A stretch of 64,000 bases of DNA from Vibrio cincinnatiensis (GCF_022113815.1 NZ_SGOM01000012.1:43770-107769); one strand, 5' to 3'. Positions 35,347 through 45,597 are shown, counted from the stretch's first letter. The notes: generated by a model from the letters alone, not told the origin. Program-made: numbers and translations.

Positions 35347-36134
35347 GAACGGTCTCTTTGTCCTTTTCGGACATAATCACGCAACCAAAGGTCAGCATAA
35401 CGAGTAAACGTAGTATTAGCACTGAGTATGGCAAGTAATAAGCCATGGCGACCATCTAAAAAACCACGTTTCACAATATACATTTTGAAAAAGCGAAAAA
35501 AACCATGTAATACGGCGCCAGTTAAGGAGGATGACTTTTTGCCCTCCCGTTGATCAACCCAAGCTTTCATATAGTGCTGAGTTTTCGCTGTGTACTGCGG
35601 TAGATACTCAAAAGTATAGTGCTGCAAATAGCCGGATAAGGATTGCAGTGTTAGATGTGATGGTATTTCGACACTCTCGTGAACCAGAGCAGTGTTATAT
35701 TGAGTATCTTGAGTACGATAGAGGCGCGTGACCCAGTCAGGTGACCAGCCGGAGTAACGAATCTGTTTACCAAATGCTGTGGTTAAGCGATCAATTTGAT
35801 AAACGGTATTGGGTTTATCATTTTGAACAGCTTGTAAAATACTGCTTTTCAACTCAGGCGTGACTCGCTCATCGGCGTCAAGCCACAGAATATAATCCGA
35901 TTCAACATAGGATTGTGCTAAGCGGCGTTGAGGCCCAAATCCTTGCCAGTCAGTATTAACAAAAAACTTATCAGTGATACGGCGTGCAATCGCTTCTGTT
36001 TCATCACTACTCCCTGAATCAAGAATAACAATTTCATCGACCCAACCCGCTACCGTTTCTAGGCAGGCTTGCAAATGTTTCGCTTCATTTTTGACGATTA
36101 AGGCAACCGCCAACGTCGGCATTGATTTAGTCAT
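35343..36134 (-). CDS. GT2-family glycosyltransferase, WaaE/KdtX-like
   Basis: 263 residues, GT-A fold: LAVALIVKNEAKHLQACLET, DEIVILDSGSSDETEAIARR, FGPQRRLAQSYVESDYILWL with DADERVTPEL (DxD). It matches the WaaE/KdtX group, which in Klebsiella and Serratia adds beta-1,4-glucose to heptose I; the same role in the inner core is inferred. The reading frame overlaps both neighbours (4 bp and 8 bp), showing a tightly coupled operon. Confidence 0.85.
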   Translation of the reverse strand: MTKSMPTLAVALIVKNEAKHLQACLETVAGWVDEIVILDSGSSDETEAIARRITDKFFVNTDWQGFGPQRRLAQSYVESDYILWLDADERVTPELKSSILQAVQNDKPNTVYQIDRLTTAFGKQIRYSGWSPDWVTRLYRTQDTQYNTALVHESVEIPSHLTLQSLSGYLQHYTFEYLPQYTAKTQHYMKAWVDQREGKKSSSLTGAVLHGFFRFFKMYIVKRGFLDGRHGLLLAILSANTTFTRYADLWLRDYVRKGQRDRS

Positions 36135-37182
36135 GGGTTGTTGTACCTTTCATCATGCGTATAAATGCGTTAATAACCGAAGAGACAGAAATACCCTGCA
36201 TCAACGTCTCTCCTTTTGCCCGAGTGCTCCAAGTCAGTTGCTCTAAGGGTTTTCCTTGCTGCTTTGTCACACACGCTTCATAGATACTGACCACATCATT
36301 AATATTGAAATAGGGACCGGTACGTTTGGGGTTGCTGTGAGCATATAAACCCAACACGGGGGTACCTTGTGTTGTGGCAATATGTGCTGGGCCTGAATCC
36401 GGAGCAAGTACTAACTTCGCTTCGCCAAGCATGGCAGCTAATTGCTTTAAGCTGGTCTGCCCGACTAAATTTACTACAGGTTGAGTCATTAAGTCAGTAA
36501 TCTGGTTAGCCAACAGCTGCTCACGAGGGGCGGGAGAGCCGCATAATACTACCTGATAACCTTGTGACACGACATAATCAGCAAACTCGGCGTAGCGTGC
36601 GGTCGGCCAATTTCGCTCATCTTTACTTGCGGCAGGGCAGATAATCACACTGGGTTTATCTTGCAACTGCTGACGAGCAAAAGCACGGTCTTGCGGAGTA
36701 ATAGGTAACGACCAAGTGGGCTGGCTACGAGGAACTCCCAAATACTCAATAAAAGAGAAAAAGCTATCTAATACATGGGAAGATTCCGTATCAGTAATTT
36801 TGCAGTTAGTAAATAACCACTGACCTTCTTTAGCCCGTTTACGGTGAAAACCCACTTTATATTGAGCACGAATGCCTAGGGTAAGTAGGCTTGCTCTCAG
36901 TGCTAACTGCATATGCACTAAAGCATCAAAGCGGCGACCCTTTAGCTGTCTCCATACGGATTTCATCCCTGCCCAGCCAGCTTTTTTATCAAACACAATC
37001 AGCTCAACGTTGTCTAGCCCTTGTAATAATTGGGCTTCCACTTTTCCGATAATCCAAGTTACCTTGGTCTCAGGCCAATACTTTTGCAAAGCTTGCACTG
37101 CGGCAACCGCATGGCAGACATCCCCGATTGCAGAGAGCCGCAAAAAACAGACAGACTTTGGTGGTGATGAGAACAGAGGCAT
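36127..37182 (-). CDS. GT9 heptosyltransferase, WaaC/OpsX-like
   Basis: 351 residues of the ADP-heptose LPS heptosyltransferase family: SVCFLRLSAIGDVCHAVAAV, VTWIIGKVEAQLL, VIICPAASKDERNWPTARYA, VNLVGQTSLKQLAAMLGEA, and VLAPDSGPAHIATTQGTPVLGLY. The resemblance is greater to OpsX/heptosyltransferase I than to the WaaF gene at 39661, so it probably adds heptose I to Kdo. It heads the minus-strand core operon; the promoter should lie in the 102-bp divergent gap with dgkA. Confidence 0.85.
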   Translation of the reverse strand: MPLFSSPPKSVCFLRLSAIGDVCHAVAAVQALQKYWPETKVTWIIGKVEAQLLQGLDNVELIVFDKKAGWAGMKSVWRQLKGRRFDALVHMQLALRASLLTLGIRAQYKVGFHRKRAKEGQWLFTNCKITDTESSHVLDSFFSFIEYLGVPRSQPTWSLPITPQDRAFARQQLQDKPSVIICPAASKDERNWPTARYAEFADYVVSQGYQVVLCGSPAPREQLLANQITDLMTQPVVNLVGQTSLKQLAAMLGEAKLVLAPDSGPAHIATTQGTPVLGLYAHSNPKRTGPYFNINDVVSIYEACVTKQQGKPLEQLTWSTRAKGETLMQGISVSSVINAFIRMMKGTTTHD

Positions 37183-37284
37183 GGAAAAAGCTCACTAATT
37201 AATGAGGCTAAATTATGCAGAGTCTGCAGATAAATGTAAAATAAGCCTTCTAATGCTGTGACCATAAAATAAGAGAAGCCAACT

Positions 37285-37671
37285 ATGCAATCACCATTTA
37301 GCGGCAAACCCGGAGCAACGGGATTTCGCCGAGTAATCAATGCCACTGGCTATTCATGGCAAGGTCTAAAAGCGGCTTTTCAACATGAAGCGGCGATTCG
37401 CCAAGAGTTGGCATTATTAGCCATAGCGGGTGGAATTTTATGCTTGCTTGATTTACCGCTTCTGGAACGATTACTGATGTTTTCCAGTGTGGTGCTGGTG
37501 TTGATTATCGAGCTGGTTAACTCGGCAATAGAGGCGGTGGTAGATAGAGTAGGATCAGAACGGCATGAACTGAGTGGACGAGCAAAAGATATTGGTTCGG
37601 CCGCCGTAATGGTCAGCCTTCTGTTAGCGGGATTAATTTGGGGGAGTTTGCTCTATGCTTACTACGGATAA
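37285..37671 (+). CDS. dgkA: diacylglycerol kinase
   Basis: 128 residues; a three-helix inner-membrane kinase that recycles diacylglycerol formed when membrane phosphoglycerol or phosphoethanolamine groups are transferred. Signatures: GFRRVINATGYSWQGLKAAF, HEAAIRQE, and the catalytic ELVNSAIEAVVDRVG. The substrate source may be the LTA-synthase-like protein at 30585. The end is 20 bp before kdkA, suggesting one transcript. Confidence 0.95.
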   Translation: MQSPFSGKPGATGFRRVINATGYSWQGLKAAFQHEAAIRQELALLAIAGGILCLLDLPLLERLLMFSSVVLVLIIELVNSAIEAVVDRVGSERHELSGRAKDIGSAAVMVSLLLAGLIWGSLLYAYYG

Positions 37672-37691
37672 CCTTTCGCAGGAATCTTATT

Positions 37692-38396
37692 ATGATTAAG
37701 CAGCTTTCTTTGAAGAATCAAACCATTTGGTATGACGAACAGTGGGTTAATGAACCGCTTCATTCACTGTTTGATGCTCAATACTGGCAAGCGGAACAGA
37801 AAATTATTGGCAGTGCGATAGGTCGAGGAACAACGTGGTTTATTGCTATGCAGCAGCTTGAGGCGGCGTTACGTCACTATTGTCGAGGGGGATTGTTCGG
37901 CAAGTTAGTGAGTGATCACTACTGGTTTCAGAGTTGGGGGAAAACCCGTAGCTACGCTGAATTTCATCTTTTGTATCACTTACGTGAGCAAGGGGTCAAT
38001 GTCCCACGCCCGATCGCAGCCCGCGCCGTTAAACAAGGATTTTGCTATCAAGCGGACTTATTGAGCGAAAAAATCGCCAATGCACGAGATTTGGTGGCTA
38101 TCTTGCAAGAAAACGCTCTAGCAGAAAGTCAATATATTGCGATAGGAAAAGAGATTGCTAAGCTGCACCGAGCTCAGGTAAACCATACCGATCTGAATAT
38201 CCATAATATTTTGATCGATACATCTAATACCGTATGGATTATTGATTTTGATAAATGCTACCAGCAAAAAGGAAATAGTTGGAAAGAGGCAAATTTACAG
38301 CGTTTGCTGCGCTCTTTTCGTAAAGAGCAGCAGCGGTTTGGGATTTTTTGGCAAGAGCCACAGTGGCAGCATATAGTGGCTGGTTATCATGCTTAA
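37692..38396 (+). CDS. kdkA: Kdo kinase
   Basis: 234 residues of the KdkA family: protein-kinase-like fold with RGGLFGKLVSDHYWF, SYAEFHLLYHLREQG, HTDLNIHNIL (catalytic Asp) and IIDFDKCY (metal Asp). It phosphorylates the single Kdo of Haemophilus and vibrio LPS at O-4. The start is ATG 37692; the longer frame would overlap dgkA. It converges with waaA, overlapping by four bases. Consistent with a one-Kdo core. Confidence 0.92.
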   Translation: MIKQLSLKNQTIWYDEQWVNEPLHSLFDAQYWQAEQKIIGSAIGRGTTWFIAMQQLEAALRHYCRGGLFGKLVSDHYWFQSWGKTRSYAEFHLLYHLREQGVNVPRPIAARAVKQGFCYQADLLSEKIANARDLVAILQENALAESQYIAIGKEIAKLHRAQVNHTDLNIHNILIDTSNTVWIIDFDKCYQQKGNSWKEANLQRLLRSFRKEQQRFGIFWQEPQWQHIVAGYHA

Positions 38397-39667
38397 TCTT
38401 TTGTTGAAGAAAAAATCGCATGTATGGTCTTTTCTAGTGCACCTCGATTATTTTTAACCACTTGTGCTGCTCTTTGTCCAATCTCTTGTATCATTTTGGG
38501 CTGATTAAATCGTTCAACTAGTGAGGCGGCAAGTTCTTGAGAAGAGTGACAAATACTGATGGCATCAGCGGCTAATAACGATTCAGTCACATCAGTAAAA
38601 TTATAATAACTTGGACCATTAAGTAATGGCTTACCCAGCGCTGCGGGTTCAACTAAATTATGTCCACCCACTTTGTCTCCCAGCAGACTTCCACCCATAA
38701 AACAGACATCTGCGGCATACATTAACGTCAGCATCTCGCCCATGGTATCTCCAAGGTAGATCTGAGTTGGTTCTGTGACAGGTTCAGTTCGACGGCTAAC
38801 GGTAAAACCTTGCGTCCGGCACAGTAAATCTACCGAATTAAAACGCTCTGGATGGCGTGGGACCAAAATTAATAACGCATCAGGATAGTGATTCAGCAAT
38901 TGACGATGTGCTTCAAGGCACATTTCATCTTCACCTTGATGGGTGCTGGCGGCGATCCAAATTGGACGATCTTGGCCTAATTGTTCACGTAATGCTTGTC
39001 CTTGCTGACGGATCTCATCGGTCACGGTGATGTCAAATTTAATCGATCCCGTTACCGATATTTTATGTGGGTCGATACCTAGCCGGAGAAAGCGGTCTGC
39101 ATCACTCTGATATTGGCAAAGTAACTGACTAATATGACAAGAAAGCAGATGAAAGACTGATTGAAAACGCTGATAACGGTGGCAAGAGCGTTCCGATAAA
39201 CGGGCATTAATCACGGTGATGGGAATGTTGCGTTTTGCAACGCAATGTAGCGTATTTGGCCACAGTTCCGTTTCCATAATCAGCAACTGGCTAGGCTGAA
39301 TCGCGTTAAGAAAACCATTAATGCAGAAAGGAAAATCCAGTGGCATATAACGATGCTCAACCAAATTCGATAACTTTTTGATCTGCTGTGCACCCGTACT
39401 GGTTGTAGTGGTGACCACAATCGGTAAATCAGGTTGACGTTCTTTTATTGCTTGAATAATGGGGGTAGCTGCAATAGCTTCACCAACAGAAACGGCGTGA
39501 ATCCATAGTGGCCTACTTGTTGAATCATCTAATTTAGGGGTTACACCGAAATGCTCCTTCCAACGTGCGCCAAAGGCGGGTTTTCCGGCCCGTTTTTTAT
39601 ACAAACTATATAGCATAAAAGGGGCGGCGATCAGCAATAATAAAGTATATAAGCCACGAATCAGCAT
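38393..39667 (-). CDS. waaA: Kdo transferase
   Basis: 424 residues; adds Kdo to lipid IVA at the inner membrane. N-terminal anchor (LLLIAAPFMLYSLYK), PLWIHAVSVGEAIAATPIIQ with the catalytic Glu, VVTTTTSTGAQQIKKL, MPLDFP, METELWPNTL, PIWIAASTHQGEDE, and GGHNLVEPAALGKPLL. A linked Kdo kinase suggests a monofunctional enzyme as in Haemophilus and vibrios. It overlaps waaF by seven bases. Confidence 0.96.
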   Translation of the reverse strand: MLIRGLYTLLLLIAAPFMLYSLYKKRAGKPAFGARWKEHFGVTPKLDDSTSRPLWIHAVSVGEAIAATPIIQAIKERQPDLPIVVTTTTSTGAQQIKKLSNLVEHRYMPLDFPFCINGFLNAIQPSQLLIMETELWPNTLHCVAKRNIPITVINARLSERSCHRYQRFQSVFHLLSCHISQLLCQYQSDADRFLRLGIDPHKISVTGSIKFDITVTDEIRQQGQALREQLGQDRPIWIAASTHQGEDEMCLEAHRQLLNHYPDALLILVPRHPERFNSVDLLCRTQGFTVSRRTEPVTEPTQIYLGDTMGEMLTLMYAADVCFMGGSLLGDKVGGHNLVEPAALGKPLLNGPSYYNFTDVTESLLAADAISICHSSQELAASLVERFNQPKMIQEIGQRAAQVVKNNRGALEKTIHAIFSSTKD

Positions 39668-40710
39668 TGCTCTAAACCTGTGTCAAAAGCCTCAATAGCT
39701 TTGATGATCTGTTGCGGGGCAAGCTCAGTTAAACATTTTAGGTGTCCGTAAGGGCATTCACGTTTAAAGCAGGGGCGACAGTCAATATCGGTATGAACAA
39801 TCGCACTTTTTTCTGCCAGCGGTGGGGTATAGTGAGGAGAGGTTGAACCATAAACACCGACAACCTGACAACCTGCCGCTGCTGCCACATGCATTAATCC
39901 TGAGTCATTACTTACCACCGTTTGACAACAAGAGAGTAAGTCTACCGCTTCAATCAGGCTAGTTTGACCTGCTAAATCACGGATGTTCTCTCTTAGATCT
40001 TCTGGTATTCGCGCCACAATGGCTTGGGTTGTCACTTGATCTTTCGCTGAGCCAAAGAGCCAGACTTGCTTACCTTGTTGCAGCAAATGTATAGCGACTT
40101 GCGCATAGTGAGCGGCCGGCCACTGTTTCGCCGGGCCAAACTCAGCACCTGGACATAGGCCGATGGTGTCAGTCAATGCTAAAGCAAATTTCTTTGCCGT
40201 GGCTTGTTGCTGCTCTGTCGAGATGGCTAATTGGGGTTTAGGTAACTGATCGATACCGCCCAACGCTGCTGAACCAGTCATCTTAAGCTTAGGGTGTGCC
40301 AACGCGACATAGCGTTCAATCATATATTGAAATGCTTTTTTATTTGGGCGCAAATCATTCAGTAAGCCATAGCGCATCTCACCTTTCCAGCCAGTACGTA
40401 CTGGAATATTAGCAAACCAAGGAATTAAGGCCGATTTTGCTGAATTGGGTAATACGTAGGCGTGATCATATTGGCCACGTAGTGAGCGGCCTAATGCACG
40501 CCTGGCAAAAAATTGGAATTCACCATGTCCAAACGGCAGTGCTAAAGCTTGGTTTACTTCAGGCATCCGCTCTAAGATGGGTTTACACCAAGCCGGTGCC
40601 ATAACATCAATTTCGGCATTCGGGTGTTGCTGCTTAATGGTGATATATAAGCATTGTGACATCACCATGTCGCCCACCCAAGATGGGCCTATGATCAGAA
40701 TACGATTCAT
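39661..40710 (-). CDS. waaF: ADP-heptose:LPS heptosyltransferase II
   Basis: 349 residues: MNRILIIGPSWVGDMVMSQC, PEVNQALALPFGHGEF, IGLCPGAEFGPAKQWPAAHY, DLAGQTSLIEAVDLLS, VVSNDSGLMHVAAAAGCQVV, and CRPCFKRECPYGHLKCL near the C-terminus, all WaaF hallmarks. It transfers heptose II onto heptose I. Its start lies 210 bp from the frameshifted glycosyltransferase, and it leads the waaF-waaA pair. Confidence 0.95.
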   Translation of the reverse strand: MNRILIIGPSWVGDMVMSQCLYITIKQQHPNAEIDVMAPAWCKPILERMPEVNQALALPFGHGEFQFFARRALGRSLRGQYDHAYVLPNSAKSALIPWFANIPVRTGWKGEMRYGLLNDLRPNKKAFQYMIERYVALAHPKLKMTGSAALGGIDQLPKPQLAISTEQQQATAKKFALALTDTIGLCPGAEFGPAKQWPAAHYAQVAIHLLQQGKQVWLFGSAKDQVTTQAIVARIPEDLRENIRDLAGQTSLIEAVDLLSCCQTVVSNDSGLMHVAAAAGCQVVGVYGSTSPHYTPPLAEKSAIVHTDIDCRPCFKRECPYGHLKCLTELAPQQIIKAIEAFDTGLEQC

Positions 40711-40810
40711 TTTAATAAGTTAACCTTAAGTTACTGAAGTCTTATTGTTTTTCAATAGTATAGATTTATCATCATAAGCCTTTCTAATTAGAAAGTATGT
40801 AGACCATACT

Positions 40811-40847
40811 TAGTAACTATGTTTATTACTTATAAACATAGTTACTA
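40811..40847. repeat. 15-bp perfect inverted repeat between waaF and the broken GT gene
   Basis: tagtaactatgttta-ttactta-taaacatagttacta. AT-rich, with no T-run. It is placed in the leader of waaF on the minus strand; a terminator, attenuator or recombination scar. Confidence 0.6.
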
Positions 40848-40920
40848 ATATCTATAATAGTAGATTTGGTAAATATAACTCAATAAAGATAGTATTTAAA
40901 ATACATTATCAACCTTTATT

Positions 40921-41951
40921 TTAGTTATCTTCTGCTATTTTTCTGATAACTTTTATTGTCCTTGTTGCATAATCTTCATTGTTATAACTTAGTGAGTTAG
41001 CAGATAAGAGAGACAGATTATTATATTTTTCATCATCATCTAATAAGGTGACTGTTCTATCAACAAACCAATCAATATCAATGGAATCTGATAACCATTC
41101 TTGGTACTCATTAGGCAGTATTTCAGAGGCTCCCACGTTTCTTGTTGTTATCACTGGTATTCCCATTGATAAAGCTTCAGGGATAACCATACCAAATTCT
41201 TCAAAATTAGCAGGATAAACGAAAATATCGACAGCACTTAGCCAATACTCAGGTGTGGAATTTTTAGGTTTATAAATAAATTTTTCTGATTGAATAATCG
41301 GGTGTTCTAAAAATTTTGATGGTAATTTTTTGGAACCCATTATAAAATATTTAACATTTTCAATATTAGACATTTTTCGCAAATTTTAAAAAAATGAGAT
41401 AACCCTCTTTTATCAAAATCACCGGAAGTGATAAACCCAATTAACTTTGTCTTATTATTTAAAGATAACTTTTCTCTTGCTTCCTTTCTGTAATTTTTTC
41501 TTGTTAACAGATTGAATCTATTATTGTTGTAACCAGGATAGATGACAGTAATATTTTTTTCATTGAATCCTTGATCTAATAGCTTTCTCTTTGTAAAGTA
41601 AGAGTTTGAAATAACAGTGCATGAGCTTTTCTTTAACCAGTTAAAATAAGATGTATTGCTTTCATTTTCTACGGGAATGTTATGTATAAAAGTTATGTCT
41701 GAATTTCTTAAACTATTATCATGATCTATAATAAAATTATTATTATTTTTTATTTTTAATTGATTTTTATTGATTATTGCTCTTTTTGCTATCACTTTAT
41801 TTTTTAGTAATAAGCTAAATCTTCCCTTTTGACAATATACTGAAAACTTGGAACCAATATTTTTTAGTTTTTCTATTTGCATACTAATTAATTGGCCCGT
41901 TCCACTTTTAAAAGATATATTTTTCCTATATATTATGTAATGTGGTTTCAT
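40921..41951 (-). pseudogene. frameshifted GT4 glycosyltransferase (phase-variable or broken)
   Basis: Two overlapping frames form one glycosyltransferase. The first (41951 to 41340) runs MKPHYIIYRKNISFKSGTGQ ... KTKLIGFITSGDFDKRGLSH and then loses homology after FFKICEK. The second (41382 to 40921) continues MSNIENVKYFIMGS ... VYPANFEEFGMVIPEALSMG (EX7E) ... ITTRNVGASEIL. One extra A in the five-A run near 41370-41374 would restore a single frame of about 343 codons; a seven-T run is nearby. GAGGTGAG lies just before ATG 41951, which overlaps the end of waaL. Either a true mutation, phase variation or a sequencing error. Confidence 0.75.
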
Positions 41952-43221
41952 TCTCACCTCTATAAATATAATATGAGTATATAGTTGAAAATACAATATT
42001 ATGAATTATCCAGCCGGACCACATAGAATTGTATGATTCAAAGTTATTTGCTACTAGGAGTGTAATAAGAGAAGAAAAGGTAAAATAAGCAAGACTACTT
42101 GGTATAATATTGTTCTTCCATAGTAAATAAGTTATTTTAGATAGTTTGAAATAGAATAATATAATTAATGAAATTCCTAAAAACCCGTAGGAAACTAATA
42201 CTTCAATATAATAGTTGTGTAAATGCCTAAAATCAGATTTTACCCATTGCGGAAAATCTGAGCGTTGTATAATTTCTTTTTTGGCTAGCTCTCCTGACCC
42301 CAATATTGGACGTTCTTTTATCCATTTTAACGCTTCATACCAACTGTGCAATCGAATCCCTATACTCGTGAATGGGACAGATTCAATACCATCTTCTAAA
42401 GTCGTCGTAATGACACTACTTTCTGCTTTTATGCGTGTTTGTACAATTGAATCAAATGGTAAAAAATACTGTAATGTTAGAAAAGACAATAATAATGTTA
42501 CTGTTACAGAGACTCTTTTAATTGATATATGATTTATTCTAAATAAATATATAATCCCAATTATAGCAAAGGCAATGATAAGAGCGAGCCATACCCCTCT
42601 CGTCTGGGATATTAATACACCAGTAAAGAAAATAATAAAACCTAGTCCAGATAAAACGAAGTAGACTACTTTCTTCCTAAGTGTATAATTTTTCCATTGA
42701 GATGTTATTTGGGGAATGACATAAGTAATTATACCTAATAATGCTATAGCCATTAATAAAGTTGTATGCTGTGCATTGATTAGTTTAAAATCGACACGTT
42801 GCCCTTTTATTCCATTTATCCACTCTGCTATCCCTTCACCTCTGGTAAAGGTTGCAAGTACAAGAGCTAAAGCTGAAATTATAAGGAATACATGAATATT
42901 TTTTTTATTACCTTTTAACCAATAGGCTATTGGAATAAAAACAAATAGTCTAAGGAAAAAACGTAGGTCTGGGTATAAAACCGCTAGTTCTGGTTGTAAG
43001 AAGCGAATACTAATCCAAGAAATAATGATAATAATAAAACTAGATAATAAAAGATAAATGGTTTTATCTTTAAATAATTTATACTTTGAATCATTTATAA
43101 TTAACAGAAAACTAAAAATCAAGATAACTTCAGAAGTTCTCCCCAAAAATGGAACAAGTATAAAGCAACCTGCGTAGAGGAAACACATAGCAAGCATGAA
43201 TTTTTCAATATTCAATTTCAT
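41926..43221 (-). CDS. waaL: O-antigen ligase family membrane protein
   Basis: 431 residues with about ten to twelve membrane helices. A large periplasmic loop lies near residues 260-345, with ISQTRGVWLAL (the arginine-containing Wzy_C motif) and DFRHLHNYYIEVLVSYGFLG (the conserved His of WaaL). WaaL joins undecaprenyl-linked O-antigen to the lipid A core at the periplasmic face. A Wzy polymerase is the alternative, but another polymerase candidate lies with wzx, and the core-gene context supports WaaL. AT-rich compared with its neighbours. Confidence 0.78.
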   Translation of the reverse strand: MKLNIEKFMLAMCFLYAGCFILVPFLGRTSEVILIFSFLLIINDSKYKLFKDKTIYLLLSSFIIIIISWISIRFLQPELAVLYPDLRFFLRLFVFIPIAYWLKGNKKNIHVFLIISALALVLATFTRGEGIAEWINGIKGQRVDFKLINAQHTTLLMAIALLGIITYVIPQITSQWKNYTLRKKVVYFVLSGLGFIIFFTGVLISQTRGVWLALIIAFAIIGIIYLFRINHISIKRVSVTVTLLLSFLTLQYFLPFDSIVQTRIKAESSVITTTLEDGIESVPFTSIGIRLHSWYEALKWIKERPILGSGELAKKEIIQRSDFPQWVKSDFRHLHNYYIEVLVSYGFLGISLIILFYFKLSKITYLLWKNNIIPSSLAYFTFSSLITLLVANNFESYNSMWSGWIIHNIVFSTIYSYYIYRGENETTLHNI

Positions 43222-43233
43222 TTTAATTGTTTT

Positions 43234-44196
43234 TTATTCTGTATAAGGATTAACATCACTATCCGGGCGAGTTTTTAGTAGACGTAAAATCCACATATAT
43301 TGCTCAGGATACCGGGTTACATAAGCTTCAATGCATTCATTCATCATCCTTGCATCTTGTTGCTCATTACCTGTAGGAAAAGGGAGCTGTGGATAAAAAT
43401 CCAGCTCATAGCATCCTGTTTGGGTGTTAAACATGGCAAACAAAGGAACGATTTTCGCTTTACTTAGTGTTGATAACCGTCCTAAGCCAGCAATAGTCGC
43501 TTTTTGAGTCGCAAAGAAATCAACAAAAACACTGTGTTCACGGCCCAAATCTTCATCGGGTAAGTAATAGCCCAAGTAGCCATCTTTACGTACGGATTTG
43601 ATAAAAGGTTTGATGCCAACACTTCGGTCGTACACTCGGCCGCCATATTGTACGCGCTGTCTATGCATCAACCAGTCAGATACTAAGTTCTTTTGGCTTT
43701 TGGCCATCGCTGAAACGGGTAAGCCTCTTGATGCTAATAAAATAGCGGGGATATCAATCGCCCATGTATGTGGAACTAAGAGAATAACATTTTCACCGTT
43801 ATTCAATACTTGTTCGACATGCTCTAACCCTCGTACTGATGTGTGTTTTTCCAGCCATTGATTACTTCTTAATGATGTTGAGGCAAAACCCATTAAGAAC
43901 ATAATGGAAGTCACATACATATTAAAAAGGATATGCTCACGTTCGGAGATGGCCTTATCGGGGAAGCACATAGCTAAATTCACTCTGGCTCGAATATTTG
44001 CTTTGCTTTTAACTCTAACGGCGAGAGTGGCTAGCCCCCGAGCAATCACTCGTTTGAGCCTGTTAGGAAAGAAGCTTACTAAGCTGGCGAAAAAAATAGC
44101 AAGCCAAGTGCCCCAGTAACGAGGGTGAAGAAAGCGCCATTGAAAATTTGGGTTATAGGCGTATTCATCAAAGTCATTGCGTGGTGGTGACGACAT
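43234..44196 (-). CDS. second lipid A late acyltransferase (LpxM/LpxN-like)
   Basis: 320 residues; the same family as the gene at 22552 but clearly diverged. It has one membrane helix (WLAIFFASLVSFFPNRLKRV), the HX4D motif (VPHTWAID), SDWLMHRQRVQYGGRVYDR, YLPDEDLGREHSVFVDFF, and PEQYMWILRLLKTRPD. The RYWGTWLAIF N-terminus is the family pattern. It probably adds the second secondary acyl chain. Twelve bases separate its stop from the waaL start, so it may lead that operon. Confidence 0.85.
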   Translation of the reverse strand: MSSPPRNDFDEYAYNPNFQWRFLHPRYWGTWLAIFFASLVSFFPNRLKRVIARGLATLAVRVKSKANIRARVNLAMCFPDKAISEREHILFNMYVTSIMFLMGFASTSLRSNQWLEKHTSVRGLEHVEQVLNNGENVILLVPHTWAIDIPAILLASRGLPVSAMAKSQKNLVSDWLMHRQRVQYGGRVYDRSVGIKPFIKSVRKDGYLGYYLPDEDLGREHSVFVDFFATQKATIAGLGRLSTLSKAKIVPLFAMFNTQTGCYELDFYPQLPFPTGNEQQDARMMNECIEAYVTRYPEQYMWILRLLKTRPDSDVNPYTE

Positions 44197-44374
44197 AAAT
44201 TACTCAGTGAAAATGAGGATATTGTTTGAATTTGCAGCGGAGTATAGCAGCTCTCAACTCTACGGGACAGCAACAATCTGACAAACGATTGTATGATATT
44301 TCTTATCTATTTTAGCCGATTTTTCTCACTATTCCTGCTTTATATGCTTAAATATTGGGGAATAGAAAAGCAAT

Positions 44375-44398
44375 TAGCCACCTGGTTTACGGTGGCTA
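44375..44398 (-). terminator. weak terminator after ugd
   Basis: tagccacc paired with ggtggcta over an 8-nt loop, just past the ugd stop; T-rich beyond it on the minus strand. Confidence 0.5.
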
Positions 44399-44409
44399 GA
44401 AGAATGTTT

Positions 44410-45576
44410 TTAGTCACTACCAAACAAATCTCTTGTGTAGACTTTATCGGCAACATTGCTCAGGTCTTCTGTCATGCGATTGGAAACAATCACATCGGCT
44501 TCTTGTTTGAAGGCTTCTAAGTCTTGAACAACACGCGAATGGAAGAAGTGGCTCTCTTTTAGAACAGGTTCATAAACGATCACTTCGATGCCTTTCGCCT
44601 TCAAGCGCTTCATAATGCCTTGAATGCTCGATGCTCGGAAATTATCTGATCCTGCCTTCATGATCAAACGGTAGATCCCAACCACTTTAGGCTGACGTTT
44701 GAGAATAGAATCGGCAATAAAATCTTTACGGGTGCGGTTAGCATCCACAATGGCAGAAATAATATTATTCGGCACAGATTGATAGTTGGCTAACAGCTGT
44801 TTGGTATCTTTTGGTAGGCAATAGCCACCATATCCAAAAGAAGGGTTGTTATAGTGATGACCAATGCGCGGATCTAACCCCACCCCTTCAATAATTTGTC
44901 GGGTATCTAAGCCGTTGACTTCCGCGTAGGAATCCAACTCATTGAAATAAGCCACTCGTAGGGCGAGATAGGTGTTTGAGAAAAGCTTTACTGCTTCCGC
45001 TTCGGTTGAATGAGTAAACAGAACGGGAATCTCTTCTTTTATTGCCCCTTCCGCGAGTAAATCCGCGAACACTTTAGCGCGCTCACTCTGTTCACCCACA
45101 ATAATCCGTGACGGATACAAGTTATCATACAGCGCTTTACCTTCACGCAGAAATTCAGGGGAAAACAGGATATTGTCGCACTGAAACTCTTGTTTGATTC
45201 GGGCTGTATAGCCAACAGGAACGGTCGATTTTATGACCATTACTGCATTTGGATTGATCGCCATAACGTCACGAATTACCGCTTCCACGGATGAGGTATT
45301 AAAGTAGTTGGTTTGTGGATCGTAGTCAGTTGGGGTCGCAATAATGACGAAATCGGCCTCTAGATAGGCCTGTTCTTTATCGATAGTTGCGACAAAATTG
45401 AGCGTTTTATTTTGTAGAAAGTCTTCAATTTCTTTATCCACAATGGGGGATTGACGCTGGTTAAGCATCGTCACTTTTTCTTCAATAATGTCTAACGCCA
45501 CGACTTGATGGTGCTGCGCCAGCAACATTGCGTTTGATAGGCCGACATAACCCGTTCCTGCTACTGCTATTTTCAC
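44410..45576 (-). CDS. ugd: UDP-glucose 6-dehydrogenase
   Basis: 388 residues; oxidises UDP-glucose to UDP-glucuronate for surface glycans. Rossmann N-terminus [78 protein letters not shown], and [11 protein letters not shown] with the catalytic Cys. The C-terminal nucleotide domain is intact. It implies glucuronate, galacturonate or a derivative in the polysaccharide. Placed 21 bp after hldD on the same strand, so co-transcribed. Confidence 0.94.
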   Translation of the reverse strand: MKIAVAGTGYVGLSNAMLLAQHHQVVALDIIEEKVTMLNQRQSPIVDKEIEDFLQNKTLNFVATIDKEQAYLEADFVIIATPTDYDPQTNYFNTSSVEAVIRDVMAINPNAVMVIKSTVPVGYTARIKQEFQCDNILFSPEFLREGKALYDNLYPSRIIVGEQSERAKVFADLLAEGAIKEEIPVLFTHSTEAEAVKLFSNTYLALRVAYFNELDSYAEVNGLDTRQIIEGVGLDPRIGHHYNNPSFGYGGYCLPKDTKQLLANYQSVPNNIISAIVDANRTRKDFIADSILKRQPKVVGIYRLIMKAGSDNFRASSIQGIMKRLKAKGIEVIVYEPVLKESHFFHSRVVQDLEAFKQEADVIVSNRMTEDLSNVADKVYTRDLFGSD

Positions 45577-45597
45577 TCTTTTTTCCTATCCAACAAA

